A DNA stretch of 19,727 nt from CAYPZU01 sp964415395 (GTDB lineage Bacteria > Chlamydiota > Chlamydiia > Chlamydiales > SM23-39). Below the pieces are notes generated by a model, which saw only the letters and a list, made by a program, of their open reading frames with translations, was not told the origin of the DNA and ran no database searches. Both the position numbers and the translations under genes were made by a program. Positions within the stretch are counted from its first letter, which is position 1, and each line of letters begins with the position of its first letter. Where the stretch lies: positions 1 through 19,727 of the forward strand of contig CAYPZU010000039.1 in NCBI GenBank assembly GCA_964415395.1. Reading direction: 5' to 3'. Shown here in pieces: positions 1-7,429 of the stretch.

Positions 1-17
1 CCTATTTGCTTTTCGAG

Positions 18-23
18 CATAAT
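18..23 (+). promoter_or_regulatory. Possible -10 box for tRNA-Cys
   Basis: CATAAT lies 12 bases before the 5' end of the tRNA and matches TATAAT in 5 of 6 positions. The matching -35 region would fall outside the window, so this is only a candidate. Confidence 0.3.
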
Positions 24-35
24 GGACGCCATTTC

Positions 36-107
36 GGTGGCATAGCCAAGTGGTAAGGCAGAGGCCTGCAAAGCCTCCATCCCTCAGTTCGAATCTGAGT
101 GCCACCT
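36..107 (+). tRNA. tRNA-Cys (anticodon GCA)
   Basis: A complete cloverleaf can be folded by eye. The acceptor stem pairs GGTGGCA (36-42) with TGCCACC (100-106). The anticodon stem pairs GAGGC (61-65) with GCCTC (73-77) around the loop CTGCAAA, giving anticodon GCA at 68-70. The T arm is CTCAG-TTCGAAT-CTGAG. The discriminator base at 107 is T, which is the known identity base for cysteine tRNAs and supports the call. The 3' CCA is not encoded, so it must be added after transcription. rsmI starts 13 bases downstream, so the two may share a transcript. Confidence 0.96.
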
Positions 108-120
108 TTTCCTCTCCAGA

Positions 121-927
121 GTGAATATTTTGCTTTCTATTGTTTCCACCCCCATCGGCCACCTCGACGACCTCTCCAAGAGAGCCCTCGAGACTCTCTC
201 TTCCTGCGACGCGATCCTCTGCGAAGACACCCGCCGCACCTCGATCCTCCTCGACCGGTACGGCATCCGGAAACCCCTGACCGCCTACCATAAATTCACC
301 GAGAAGCAGCTCCTCGAAAAAATTTTAGGCGAACTGGAAGCGGGCCGCCATCTGGCTCTCGTCTCCGACGCGGGAACCCCCTGCATCAACGATCCAGGCC
401 AGATCCTCGTCGACGCCTGCCGGCTCCGGAAGATTCCCTACACGGCGATCCCCGGCCCCTGCAGCCTCATCCAGGCTTTGGTTTTGAGCGGTTTTGATGC
501 GGCCCGTTTCCAATTCATCGGCTTCCTCCCCAAAAAAGGATCCGAGGCTCTCCAATGCGCCCTTTCCTATCCGGGCGTAACGATCGCCTTCGAAAGTCCC
601 GAAAGGCTCGTCTCAACGCTCGAAGATATCTGCGCTGTCGACCCTGATCGGGATACGGCGGTCGCCCGCGAAATGACCAAAACTTTCGAGGAATGCAGGC
701 GGGACAAAGCCTCCGTTCTCCTTGAACACTTCCGAGCCCATCCTCCGAAGGGGGAAATCGTCCTTCTGGTCGGCGAAGGCTCTCCCCCTGACGATCTCTC
801 TCCGGAAGAACTCATCCAGTTGCTGGTCGATTACCACGGCCTCTCACTGAAAGAAGCCGTCAAACAGGCGGCCAAGTTAAAAAACATGCCAAAGCGCACT
901 CTCTACAACCAAATCCATAAATCCTAA
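121..927 (+). CDS. rsmI: RsmI, 16S rRNA (cytidine-1402 2'-O) methyltransferase
   Basis: RsmI methylates the 2'-OH of C1402 in the ribosomal decoding centre using S-adenosylmethionine. The 268-residue protein has the family signatures in order: IVSTPIGHLDDL near the N-terminus, EDTRRTS, the SAM-site segment SDAGTPCINDPG, IPGPCSLIQALVLSG, GFLPKKG, ESPERL, AREMTKTFEE and KGEIVLLVGEG. A small C-terminal helical domain (LSLKEAVKQAAKLKN) completes it. Length is slightly short of the usual 280-290. The start is GTG at 121; TTG at 130 would give a protein beginning MLSIVSTPIG, also typical for the family, and no clear ribosome binding site separates the two. It lies directly after tRNA-Cys. The identity of the family is certain; the exact start is not. 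Confidence 0.95.
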   Translation: MNILLSIVSTPIGHLDDLSKRALETLSSCDAILCEDTRRTSILLDRYGIRKPLTAYHKFTEKQLLEKILGELEAGRHLALVSDAGTPCINDPGQILVDACRLRKIPYTAIPGPCSLIQALVLSGFDAARFQFIGFLPKKGSEALQCALSYPGVTIAFESPERLVSTLEDICAVDPDRDTAVAREMTKTFEECRRDKASVLLEHFRAHPPKGEIVLLVGEGSPPDDLSPEELIQLLVDYHGLSLKEAVKQAAKLKNMPKRTLYNQIHKS

Positions 928-930
928 TCT

Positions 931-960
931 CCCATCCTGCCCGATCCTGCCGATCCTGTT
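931..960 (+). repeat. Short tandem repeat (three copies of ATCCTG-type unit)
   Basis: The rsmI-nadC gap holds three consecutive copies of a 9-10 base unit built on (CG)ATCCTGC. It is too short and imperfect to call a regulatory element. No inverted repeat is formed, so it is not a terminator. Confidence 0.4.
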
Positions 961-1013
961 ATTTCTCCTCTCCCTTCTAAAAATTCAGGGCTTCGGATAG
1001 ACTCCTATGTTCT

Positions 1014-1871
1014 ATGGATTTTTTTGACTTTCCCCTTTCGGAACTCGAATCCCTCGTTCTCCGAGCCTTCGCGGAAGATTTCGCCCATGAGGATCTGACC
1101 TCGCTCTCGTGCGTCGGCGAAGACGTATGGACGCGGAGCCATCTGCTTCTGAAGCAGGACGGCTGTATTGCGGGCCTTCGGTTCATCCCCTGGATTTTCC
1201 AATTGCACGACCCGCGCATCGAAGTGCAGGTGCTGGCCCGCGAAGGGGAGAAATGCAGAAAGGGAACCGTTTTGGCTCAAGTCTACGGGCCGGCCCGCTC
1301 GGTGCTCAGCGCCGAGAGAGTGGCGCTGAATTTTCTGCAGCACCTCACGGGCGTAGCGACGCTGACGGCGCTCTGCGTCGAGGCGGCAAGAGGAACCGGC
1401 TGCCGGATTCTGGATACGAGAAAGACGCTGCTGGGCTTGAGAAATCTCCAAAAATATGCGGTGCGGATCGGCGGCGGTATGAACCACCGGCTCCATCTGG
1501 CGGATCGGATTTTGATCAAAAACACCCATCTGATTTTGGCGGCGCGGGAGTCGCAGGCCCCGCTTCTTTTCTGCATCGGAAGCGCGAAGCTGAGGCATCC
1601 GGGCGCCCGGGTCGAAGTGGAGATCGGATCGCCCGAGCAGGTTTTAGCGGCTCTGGATGCGGGGGCCGACGCGATCCTGCTCGACAATATGACGCCGAAT
1701 GAGGTGCGGGAAGCTGTAAGGCTGAACCAAAAACGGGCGTTTCTGGAGGCCTCCGGCGGAATCACGCTTGCGACGATCGCAGACTATGCGGCAACAGGCG
1801 TCGATGGGATTTCAATCGGGGCGCTCACCCATTCGGCGCCGGCGCTCGATATATCGCTGAGGATCGGCTGA
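1014..1871 (+). CDS. nadC: NadC, nicotinate-nucleotide pyrophosphorylase (carboxylating)
   Basis: NadC converts quinolinate and PRPP to nicotinate mononucleotide in de novo NAD synthesis. The 285-residue length is normal. Visible signatures are SAERVALNFLQHLTGVAT, DTRKT, KYAVRIGGGMNHR, the lysine in LIKNTH, VEVEIGS, AILLDNM and the closing ASGGIT...GVDGISIGALTHSAPALDISL. Two positions differ from the usual pattern: TTPGLR is TLLGLR, and KDNH is KNTH. The Arg and Lys residues that bind phosphate and quinolinate appear intact, so activity is plausible. The ATG at 1014 has no good ribosome binding site. The gene ends in TGATG, overlapping coaX by one base, so the two are translationally coupled. 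No nadA or nadB is in the window, so the source of quinolinate cannot be judged. Confidence 0.95.
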   Translation: MDFFDFPLSELESLVLRAFAEDFAHEDLTSLSCVGEDVWTRSHLLLKQDGCIAGLRFIPWIFQLHDPRIEVQVLAREGEKCRKGTVLAQVYGPARSVLSAERVALNFLQHLTGVATLTALCVEAARGTGCRILDTRKTLLGLRNLQKYAVRIGGGMNHRLHLADRILIKNTHLILAARESQAPLLFCIGSAKLRHPGARVEVEIGSPEQVLAALDAGADAILLDNMTPNEVREAVRLNQKRAFLEASGGITLATIADYAATGVDGISIGALTHSAPALDISLRIG

Positions 1872-2611
1872 TGGAACTGGTGCTGAATATCGGAAACAGC
1901 TTCCTCTCCGCCGGTCTTTTCAAAAAAGAGAAGCTGAAAAAAAAGTTCCGCCTGCCGTCCAGGCCGCTTGATCCGGCGGCGCTCCGCAAAGCGCTTGCGG
2001 AGGCGGCGGTGGAAGTGGCGTTGATCGGCTCGGATAATTTCAATGCGGGGAAGACGGCCGAGAGAGTGTTGAAGAATCTGAAAATCCCCTTCTCGAAAGT
2101 GAGCCATGTAGACCTTTCGGTGAAGCTCCAGGTGGAAAAGCCCGAGGAAGTGGGGATCGACCGGATCGCAAATACCTATGGCGCGCTGGCGCTCTTTCCG
2201 GGAAAGGATGCGATCGTCGTCGACATGGGAACGGCTGTGACGTTTGATGTCGTGTCGAAAGAGCGGAAGTTTTTGGGCGGGGCGATTTATCCCGGAGCGC
2301 GGATCTCCGCCGAAGCGCTCCACCAATGGACAGACAAGCTCCCTCTTGTCGAAGTGAAAAAACCACGCGCGCCGATTTCTCCTTCCACAGTGGGGAACAT
2401 CCAGAGCGGCGTCTACTGGGGGCTTGTGGGAGCGATTGAGAAATTAACTGCGGAGATGAAGCGAAGCTACCCCAAAGCGGCCGTTGTCGCGACGGGCGGG
2501 CTTGCGCTGGACAAAAGTCTGAAGGGCGACCTGAAAGAAGCCATCGATGCATTCGAGCCTGATCTGACTTTGATCGGGCTCTACGAAATACTAAAAGAGA
2601 GGAATCTATGA
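1871..2611 (+). CDS. coaX: CoaX, type III pantothenate kinase
   Basis: Type III pantothenate kinase phosphorylates pantothenate in the first step of coenzyme A synthesis and belongs to the ASKHA fold. The 246 residues carry GIDRIANTYGA (pantothenate and dimer region), VVDMGTAVTFDVV (second phosphate motif), GGAIYPGARIS, KLP and VATGG, all in family order. The first phosphate loop, normally D-x-GNT/S near residue 6, reads LNIGNS, so the conserved Asp is Asn6 (codon AAT). The two later catalytic Asp residues, in GIDRI and VDMGT, are kept. The gene is in the middle of a tight operon: it overlaps nadC by one base and its TGA overlaps the ATG of the groEL paralogue by four. Confidence 0.93.
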   Translation: MELVLNIGNSFLSAGLFKKEKLKKKFRLPSRPLDPAALRKALAEAAVEVALIGSDNFNAGKTAERVLKNLKIPFSKVSHVDLSVKLQVEKPEEVGIDRIANTYGALALFPGKDAIVVDMGTAVTFDVVSKERKFLGGAIYPGARISAEALHQWTDKLPLVEVKKPRAPISPSTVGNIQSGVYWGLVGAIEKLTAEMKRSYPKAAVVATGGLALDKSLKGDLKEAIDAFEPDLTLIGLYEILKERNL

Positions 2612-4191
2612 CCAAAGCGAAAGACATTATATTCGAAGAAGAGGCGAGAAACGCCCTGAAAGACGGCATCGACAAACTCGCCGATGTCGTTGCGATCACC
2701 CTCGGACCCCGCGGACGGAACGTAGGCCTTCAAGCCTCGTGGGGATCTCCCACGATCACAAGCGATGGGAACAGCATCGCCAAAGACGTCGAACTGAAAG
2801 ACGCCTTCCTCAACATGGGCGTCTCGATGGGGAAAGAAGTCGCCGCGAAAATCAAGGAAAAATCGGGCGACGGCACGACGACGGGAATCATCCTCCTCCG
2901 CGCGCTGGTGCAGGGCGGCGTGAAGAACATCGCCTCCGGCGCAAACCCGATCGCCATCAAGCGCGGAATGGACAAAGCGCTTGAGACGGTGCTCAAAGAG
3001 ATCGACGCCCTTTCGCTCGCTGTGAAAAACAGCCAAGACACCCGGAACATCGCCACGGTTTCCGCTTCCGGCAACAAAGAAGTGGGAGAAAAAATCGCCG
3101 AATGCTTCGAAAAAGTGGGCAAGGCTGGCGTCGTTGCGATCGAAGAAGGGAAGGGAACCGAAACTTCGATCGAAATCGTCAAGGGGATGCAGTTCGATAG
3201 AGGCTACGTCAGCGCCTATTTCTGCACGAACGCCGATAGACTCACCGTCGAAATGTCGAATGCGGCAGTCCTGATCACCGACAAGAAGATCTCTTCGATT
3301 CAGGAAATCCTCCCGCTTCTGCAGCAAACGGCAGCGGCAGGAAGAGAACTGCTCATCATCGCCGACGAGATCGAAGGAGACGCCCTCTCTACGCTCGTCG
3401 TCAACAAACTGCGCGGCACGCTGAAAGTGGCGGCTGTGAAAGCTCCCGGCTTCGGCGACCGGCGCAAAGCGATGCTGGAGGATCTCGCGATCCTGACTGG
3501 CGCGCAAGTCGTGACGGAAGAGAAAGGATTGCTTTTGCGCGAAGCGGAAGCCGACGTCCTCGGATCCGCCGACCAGATTACGATCGATAAAGAAAAGACA
3601 ACCGTTGTCGGCGGCCAGGGCGATCTGAAAGAAGTGAAAGCCCGGATCGCGCAGATCGACGCGGAGATCAAAAATACGACTTCGAACTACGACAAAGAGA
3701 AGCTCGAAGAGCGGAAAGCGAAACTCTCCGGCGGCGTCGCCGTAATCAAAGTGGGCGCGCCCACCGAGTCGGAGATGAAAAAGAAAAAGCAGATGTATGA
3801 GGACAGCCTCAACTCGACCCGCTCGGCCCTCGAAGACGGAATCGTTCCCGGCGGCGGCGTCGCTCTCCTGAGAGCCAGCCGCGCCTGCGCCAAACTGAAG
3901 CTTTCGAAAGAAGAGGAAGTGGGCGCGCAGATTCTTCTGAAGGCGTGCGAGGCTCCTTTCAAGCAGATCGTCTCCAATACCGGGTTCGATAGCTCAGTCG
4001 TTCTGGAAGAGGCGCTCAGCGCAGAGAAGAACTTCGGATTCAACGCTCTTACGGAGAAGGTGGAAGACCTCCTTAAAGCCGGCGTCATCGATCCGGCCAA
4101 AGTGGTGAAATTCAGCCTGACCCACGCCGTCTCGATGGCGGGGATCGTCCTTCTCTCCGAGGCTTTGATCGCCAACGCCGACGAAGAATAA
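2608..4191 (+). CDS. groEL: GroEL-type chaperonin (HSP60), probable chlamydial paralogue
   Basis: A 527-residue group I chaperonin subunit, alignable over its full length with E. coli GroEL by eye. It keeps LGPRGRNV, the ATPase loop GDGTTT, apical residues for substrate and GroES contact (RGYVSAYF; two Leu in EILPLLQQ; TLVVNKL), VKAPGFGDRRKAML, GGVAVIKVGA and PGGGVALLR. Differences: the TKDG nucleotide-pocket motif is TSDG (Lys to Ser at 52), and the flexible GGM-rich tail is missing, the protein ending NADEE. There is no groES next to it; instead it is the last gene of a nadC-coaX operon. Chlamydiae are known to carry several groEL genes, only one beside groES, and this fits one of the extra copies. 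The ribosome binding site is AGAGAGGA, about 5 bases before the ATG. Confidence 0.93.
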   Translation: MTKAKDIIFEEEARNALKDGIDKLADVVAITLGPRGRNVGLQASWGSPTITSDGNSIAKDVELKDAFLNMGVSMGKEVAAKIKEKSGDGTTTGIILLRALVQGGVKNIASGANPIAIKRGMDKALETVLKEIDALSLAVKNSQDTRNIATVSASGNKEVGEKIAECFEKVGKAGVVAIEEGKGTETSIEIVKGMQFDRGYVSAYFCTNADRLTVEMSNAAVLITDKKISSIQEILPLLQQTAAAGRELLIIADEIEGDALSTLVVNKLRGTLKVAAVKAPGFGDRRKAMLEDLAILTGAQVVTEEKGLLLREAEADVLGSADQITIDKEKTTVVGGQGDLKEVKARIAQIDAEIKNTTSNYDKEKLEERKAKLSGGVAVIKVGAPTESEMKKKKQMYEDSLNSTRSALEDGIVPGGGVALLRASRACAKLKLSKEEEVGAQILLKACEAPFKQIVSNTGFDSSVVLEEALSAEKNFGFNALTEKVEDLLKAGVIDPAKVVKFSLTHAVSMAGIVLLSEALIANADEE

Positions 4192-4200
4192 TTGTTAGTC

Positions 4201-4225
4201 AAAGGGGCGCCCCGCGCCCCTTTTT
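4201..4225 (+). terminator. Rho-independent terminator after groEL paralogue
   Basis: A perfect 10-base stem (AAAGGGGCGC at 4201-4210 with GCGCCCCTTT at 4214-4223) encloses a CCC loop and runs straight into a T tract. It starts 9 bases after the groEL stop and closes the nadC-coaX-groEL operon. Confidence 0.93.
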
Positions 4226-4226
4226 C

Positions 4227-4256
4227 TTGACAGGGCTGGCCCTGGAGCGGTATCCA
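4227..4256 (+). promoter_or_regulatory. Possible promoter of the GH13-like gene
   Basis: A perfect -35 consensus TTGACA (4227-4232) follows the terminator immediately. After 18 bases there is a weak -10 candidate TATCCA (4251-4256), which matches only in its first three bases. The predicted transcript would start at or next to the ATG at 4263. The -35 is striking; the -10 makes the whole call uncertain. Confidence 0.4.
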
Positions 4257-4262
4257 GAGGTC

Positions 4263-6080
4263 ATGAGGCTCCTTCCCTGTCTTTTACTCCCCCTCTCCCT
4301 TGCTGCCGACGCGCAGCCGATGCTCTGCCAGGCTGAGCAGATCTCGAAAAAATACGCCTCCGAAATCGCCAAAGCTCCTCCCCCCTCCCCGTTCCCGCAG
4401 ACAGCGCCCTGTCTTTCGCTCGCCCCGAACTGGTTCACGATCGACTTGAAAGAGATCGCCCCCGCGTGCGAAGGGACTGTGTTTCAGGCGCTTCAGTCAG
4501 AATTTCTCTGGGACGCGCTGAAAGAGATGGGCGTGCGGGCTGTCCGGATGATCGGCCTGAAACAGGGCGGAGCGGAGCGGACCTCGATCGCCCTCGATCC
4601 TGCCTGGGGAAGCGAAGCGGAATGGACCGACCTCGCCTGCCTTCTGCAGAAAAAAGGGCTTGTACTCATCGGCGATAGCGTCGGCTCCGCAACAGGAATC
4701 GGACCCGATTTTTCCCTCGCGCTGAAAAATGTGGGAGACTATCCCGGCCTCTACCGGATGGTCGAGATCGACAAGAATGACTGGAAGCTTCTCCCTCCCG
4801 TTCCGAAAGACCAGACTTTTGCGAATATTCCGTGGCTGATGCTGCAGGAGCTGGCAAAAAGAGGCTATGTCCCTGAAAAGCAGTCTCCGTTTACTAAAAC
4901 AAGCGACTGGAACGCAACGCCCCGCGTCGACTGCGCCGACGGGAAGGCGCGAAGATGGATCTACCTGAAAGAGGGCAGCGACAATCCGCTCCTCGACTGG
5001 ATCGATCCTTCCTACGCTTCGTTCCGGATCGCTGCAGGAGACAGCCTCGACTCCTATTACCGGCTCGGACAGAAGGTTTTCTGCCTGAATGGTTCGATCG
5101 CCCCTTTTGCCCAAGAAACGCTGGCCCTTAGCTTACGAAAGATGGGGGCATTTTCGGTTCAATCGGTTTCAGGCGGCCTTTCAAGCTTCTGCGATGCGAG
5201 CGGGGATCTCCTCTTCGACAACCTCACCCAAACTTCGCTGCTCCACGCGCTTTTGACCCGCGACGCCGAAGCGCTCCGGCTCTCTTACCGCCTGTTCCTC
5301 GATGCAGGAATCCAGCCGAAGCGGCTCGTCCACACGCTCCAGCCGCTCGACGCATTCTCCGTCGAATGGACCGAGCTGCTCCTCCATCCGAAAAAAAGGC
5401 TCCGCTACTATGAAGAGACGCTGACGGGCGAGGTGCTGCGCAAACGGCTTATCAAAGAAGACGTGCTGCGCCTCGGCGAGGGAAAATCGGACAGAATCCC
5501 TCTCTCCACCTGGCCTGGATACTGCGCTGCAGCTTTAAACGAAAAAGACTTCCGGAAATCGAAAGACCAGATCGAGGAACTTCACCTCCTCCTCGCCTTT
5601 TTCTATGCGATGCAGCCGGGAGCCTTTTCCTTTTCCGTTTCGGATCTTCTCGGCGCGCTCCCGAACCAGAAAGAACCTTTCGATCTTCTCGGCTGCAACG
5701 AGACGACGCTCTACCCGAGTTTGCCCATTCAGCTCAAAAACACCTATTCCTTCGCCTCCGGACTGAAGAGAATCCTCGCCGCCCGGATCGAATGGAACAT
5801 CGCGAACGGAGAACTCCTCGAAGTGCTGCCTGCCTCGTCTCCATCTGTGATTCTCCTCATCCACAGGCTCCCTGCAATGGGAAAGATCCATCTCCTCGGC
5901 GTCAATTTCGGCTCCGCGTGCGCGCACGAAGCGATCGAAAGGAGCGAACTGCGCCAGTCCAGCGCGATCAACATCATGAACGGGATGCTCGAGTGCAAAC
6001 CATTCGAATCATCCGCGTTCCTCCTCAACCTTCCCCCTCTCTCGGCCAAATCGATCGTCTTCCAGCCGAAATTATATTAA
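4263..6080 (+). CDS. Exported GH13 trehalose-synthase-like protein, catalytically degenerate
   Basis: A 605-residue protein starting with a likely Sec signal peptide (MRLLPCLLLPLSLAADA, cleavage near residue 17). Long stretches follow the layout of GH13 trehalose-synthase/maltosyltransferase-like proteins as I know them: KGLVLIGDSVGSATG (131-145), DYPGLYRMVEI and DWKLLP (159-178), DWNATP, RRWIYL, LDWIDPSYASFRIAAGDSL (244-262), DAEALRLSYRLF, LVHTLQ (355-360) and HLLLAFFYAMQPGAFSFSVSD (441-461, MQPG motif). The active-site positions are lost. The nucleophile in LDANG reads FCLNG (Cys274), the acid/base Glu in the QE motif reads QS (Ser301), NHD reads PLD (361-363), and the first-region His is Ala. 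So the fold is probably kept without glycosidase chemistry; a binding or structural role is an inference. ATG 4263 is preferred over TTG 4227 because it begins the signal peptide. Confidence 0.7.
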   Translation: MRLLPCLLLPLSLAADAQPMLCQAEQISKKYASEIAKAPPPSPFPQTAPCLSLAPNWFTIDLKEIAPACEGTVFQALQSEFLWDALKEMGVRAVRMIGLKQGGAERTSIALDPAWGSEAEWTDLACLLQKKGLVLIGDSVGSATGIGPDFSLALKNVGDYPGLYRMVEIDKNDWKLLPPVPKDQTFANIPWLMLQELAKRGYVPEKQSPFTKTSDWNATPRVDCADGKARRWIYLKEGSDNPLLDWIDPSYASFRIAAGDSLDSYYRLGQKVFCLNGSIAPFAQETLALSLRKMGAFSVQSVSGGLSSFCDASGDLLFDNLTQTSLLHALLTRDAEALRLSYRLFLDAGIQPKRLVHTLQPLDAFSVEWTELLLHPKKRLRYYEETLTGEVLRKRLIKEDVLRLGEGKSDRIPLSTWPGYCAAALNEKDFRKSKDQIEELHLLLAFFYAMQPGAFSFSVSDLLGALPNQKEPFDLLGCNETTLYPSLPIQLKNTYSFASGLKRILAARIEWNIANGELLEVLPASSPSVILLIHRLPAMGKIHLLGVNFGSACAHEAIERSELRQSSAINIMNGMLECKPFESSAFLLNLPPLSAKSIVFQPKLY

Positions 6081-6103
6081 TTGGATCGCTAAATTGCGGA
6101 TGG

Positions 6104-6112
6104 TGCTATAAC
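6104..6112 (+). promoter_or_regulatory. Extended -10 promoter element of the GT9 gene
   Basis: TGCTATAAC carries the TGn extension and a 5/6 match to TATAAT, 26 bases before the GT9 start. No convincing -35 is seen at standard spacing, as is common for extended -10 promoters. Confidence 0.5.
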
Positions 6113-6137
6113 CTTCCTCTCTCAAAGAGGCAAGCGT

Positions 6138-7046
6138 ATGAGCCGGATCGCCGTTATCTGCGCACCAGGAATCGGGGACGCCCTGATCTTGCAAATCGCC
6201 GCGCATCAGCTCCGCATGCACGGCTTCCACGTTACGACGTTCAGCAACCATTTACCGGGTTTCGGCAACTGGTTCCAGGGCTGCAGCTTCGCCAGACAAC
6301 CGCAATTAAACCAGATCGAAGAGTCGCTGCAAGAGTTCGATGCGGTCTTCCTGCAGCACGACAACACCCCCAAAGCGCGGAAAATCCATTCGCTCCCCCG
6401 TCCCGTCTACACATTTTACGGGAGCCACGTCGTCTCCAAGCACGGTCCTTTAAGACTCGGCTACGATTTTGTGTGCGATCAGGATCGGACGATGGTGCAG
6501 AATGTCCGCGCCGCAGTGAAAGCCCTGTTCCGGCTCGAGGATGCCGGAGATGAAAATGGAATGAAGCCGCCCTCTGGCCTCGTCCACCGGAAGCACCCAA
6601 AGCGGGTCGCGATCCATCCGACGAGCGCCGACCCCGAGAAGAACTGGAGCCGCGCCAAATTCCTCGCCGTCGCAAAATGGCTGAAGGAAGAAGGATACGA
6701 GCCGGCTTTTACCCTCCCTTCGGCAGAGCGGCTCGAATGGGGCGGTCCCGAACTTTCTACGCTCGAAGATTTGGCCAGTTTCATCTATGAATCGGGATTT
6801 TTTATCGGGAACGATTCGGGTCCCGGCCATATTGCCTCGTGCCTCAAAATCCCCCATCTGATCATAGGACGCGATGAGAAACAAATGAGGTTCTGGCGCC
6901 CGGGCTGGCACCTCGGGGAGATCGCCTCTCCCCCCGCCTGGCTCCCCAACTGGAAAGGGGCGAGGCTCCGGGAGACCCACTGGAAGAAATTCATTACAAC
7001 AAAAGGAGTAATCAATAAGCTTAAGGAGAATGTTTTAAAGAATTAA
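6138..7046 (+). CDS. Glycosyltransferase family 9 protein (heptosyltransferase-like)
   Basis: A 302-residue protein with the family 9 signatures: an N-terminal beta strand plus GIGDALILQIAAHQL (residues 11-25), RVAIHPTSADPEKNWSRAKF (156-175, the usual HPG-S-KxWP nucleotide-sugar region), and FIGNDSGPGHIASCLKIPHL (222-241, the GNDSGxxH donor-binding motif). Family members add ADP-heptose or related sugars to lipopolysaccharide core in the cytoplasm. The donor and acceptor cannot be read from sequence. It is somewhat shorter than classical WaaC/WaaF (about 320-350). The ribosome binding site AAGAGG lies 7 bases before the ATG. The gene has its own promoter-like element and is followed by a 47-base AT-rich gap, so it is probably a separate unit. 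Confidence 0.85.
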   Translation: MSRIAVICAPGIGDALILQIAAHQLRMHGFHVTTFSNHLPGFGNWFQGCSFARQPQLNQIEESLQEFDAVFLQHDNTPKARKIHSLPRPVYTFYGSHVVSKHGPLRLGYDFVCDQDRTMVQNVRAAVKALFRLEDAGDENGMKPPSGLVHRKHPKRVAIHPTSADPEKNWSRAKFLAVAKWLKEEGYEPAFTLPSAERLEWGGPELSTLEDLASFIYESGFFIGNDSGPGHIASCLKIPHLIIGRDEKQMRFWRPGWHLGEIASPPAWLPNWKGARLRETHWKKFITTKGVINKLKENVLKN

Positions 7047-7066
7047 ATACAATTAAACAGTTCGAT

Positions 7067-7080
7067 TTTATATTATAAAA
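7067..7080 (+). promoter_or_regulatory. AT-rich promoter-like stretch before the small basic protein
   Basis: The 47-base gap after the GT9 gene contains TATTATAAAA-type sequence (TATAAA at 7074-7079) with a weak TTAAAC 15 bases upstream. Spacing is shorter than ideal, so this is a candidate only. Confidence 0.25.
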
Positions 7081-7093
7081 ATGGGAGTTGAAT

Positions 7094-7393
7094 ATGAAAG
7101 ATTTGCCTCATCATATCAAGAAGCTCAACCGCAAGGTGATCCGCTCAGTCCGTCGAGAAGAACGGGATAATGAGTTGGAGCTGCCGGATATTCCTCCCAG
7201 AAAACAGACCGAACGGGAGCTGAAAAAGCAGGTCAAGAGAGCGACAAAAGCCGAGCGGCTTTCCCGCACCCCATCCGACCCCACTCCAGAAGAGCGGAAT
7301 AAGCGGATGAAGAAGCGGGTTCCCATCTTCGACCGGAACAAAGCGGCCCCCAAGCACGCGCGCTCTTCGAAGAAAAAGACGCCCAGAATTTGA
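7094..7393 (+). CDS. Small, highly basic hypothetical protein
   Basis: A 99-residue protein of unknown function. Close to a third of its residues are Lys or Arg, it has several Pro-rich turns (LPDIPPRKQ, TPSDPTPEER), no Cys, no membrane segment and no signal peptide, and it ends in a Lys/Arg/Ser tail. This suggests a largely disordered nucleic-acid or ribosome-associated protein, which is an inference from composition only. The start is ATG 7094, served by GGGAG (7083-7087) at 6 bases spacing; TTG 7088, two codons earlier, is too close to that site. The metallophosphoesterase begins about 36 bases downstream with its own promoter. Confidence 0.7.
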   Translation: MKDLPHHIKKLNRKVIRSVRREERDNELELPDIPPRKQTERELKKQVKRATKAERLSRTPSDPTPEERNKRMKKRVPIFDRNKAAPKHARSSKKKTPRI

Positions 7394-7399
7394 GGATGA

Positions 7400-7408
7400 T
7401 GGTATAAT
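7400..7408 (+). promoter_or_regulatory. Extended -10 promoter (TGGTATAAT) of the metallophosphoesterase gene
   Basis: A perfect TATAAT with the TG extension one base upstream, directly after the stop codon of the small basic protein. A transcript would start near 7415, just before AAGGA (7418-7422), which supports translation starting near 7430 and not at the distant TTG 7493. Confidence 0.65.
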
Positions 7409-7429
7409 CCTTGGAAAAAAGGATTCCAT

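Noticed and set aside
4227..4262. TTG 4227 as start of the GH13-like gene
   Set aside because: It overlaps the T tract of the upstream terminator and adds 12 residues before a good signal peptide; ATG 4263 fits better.
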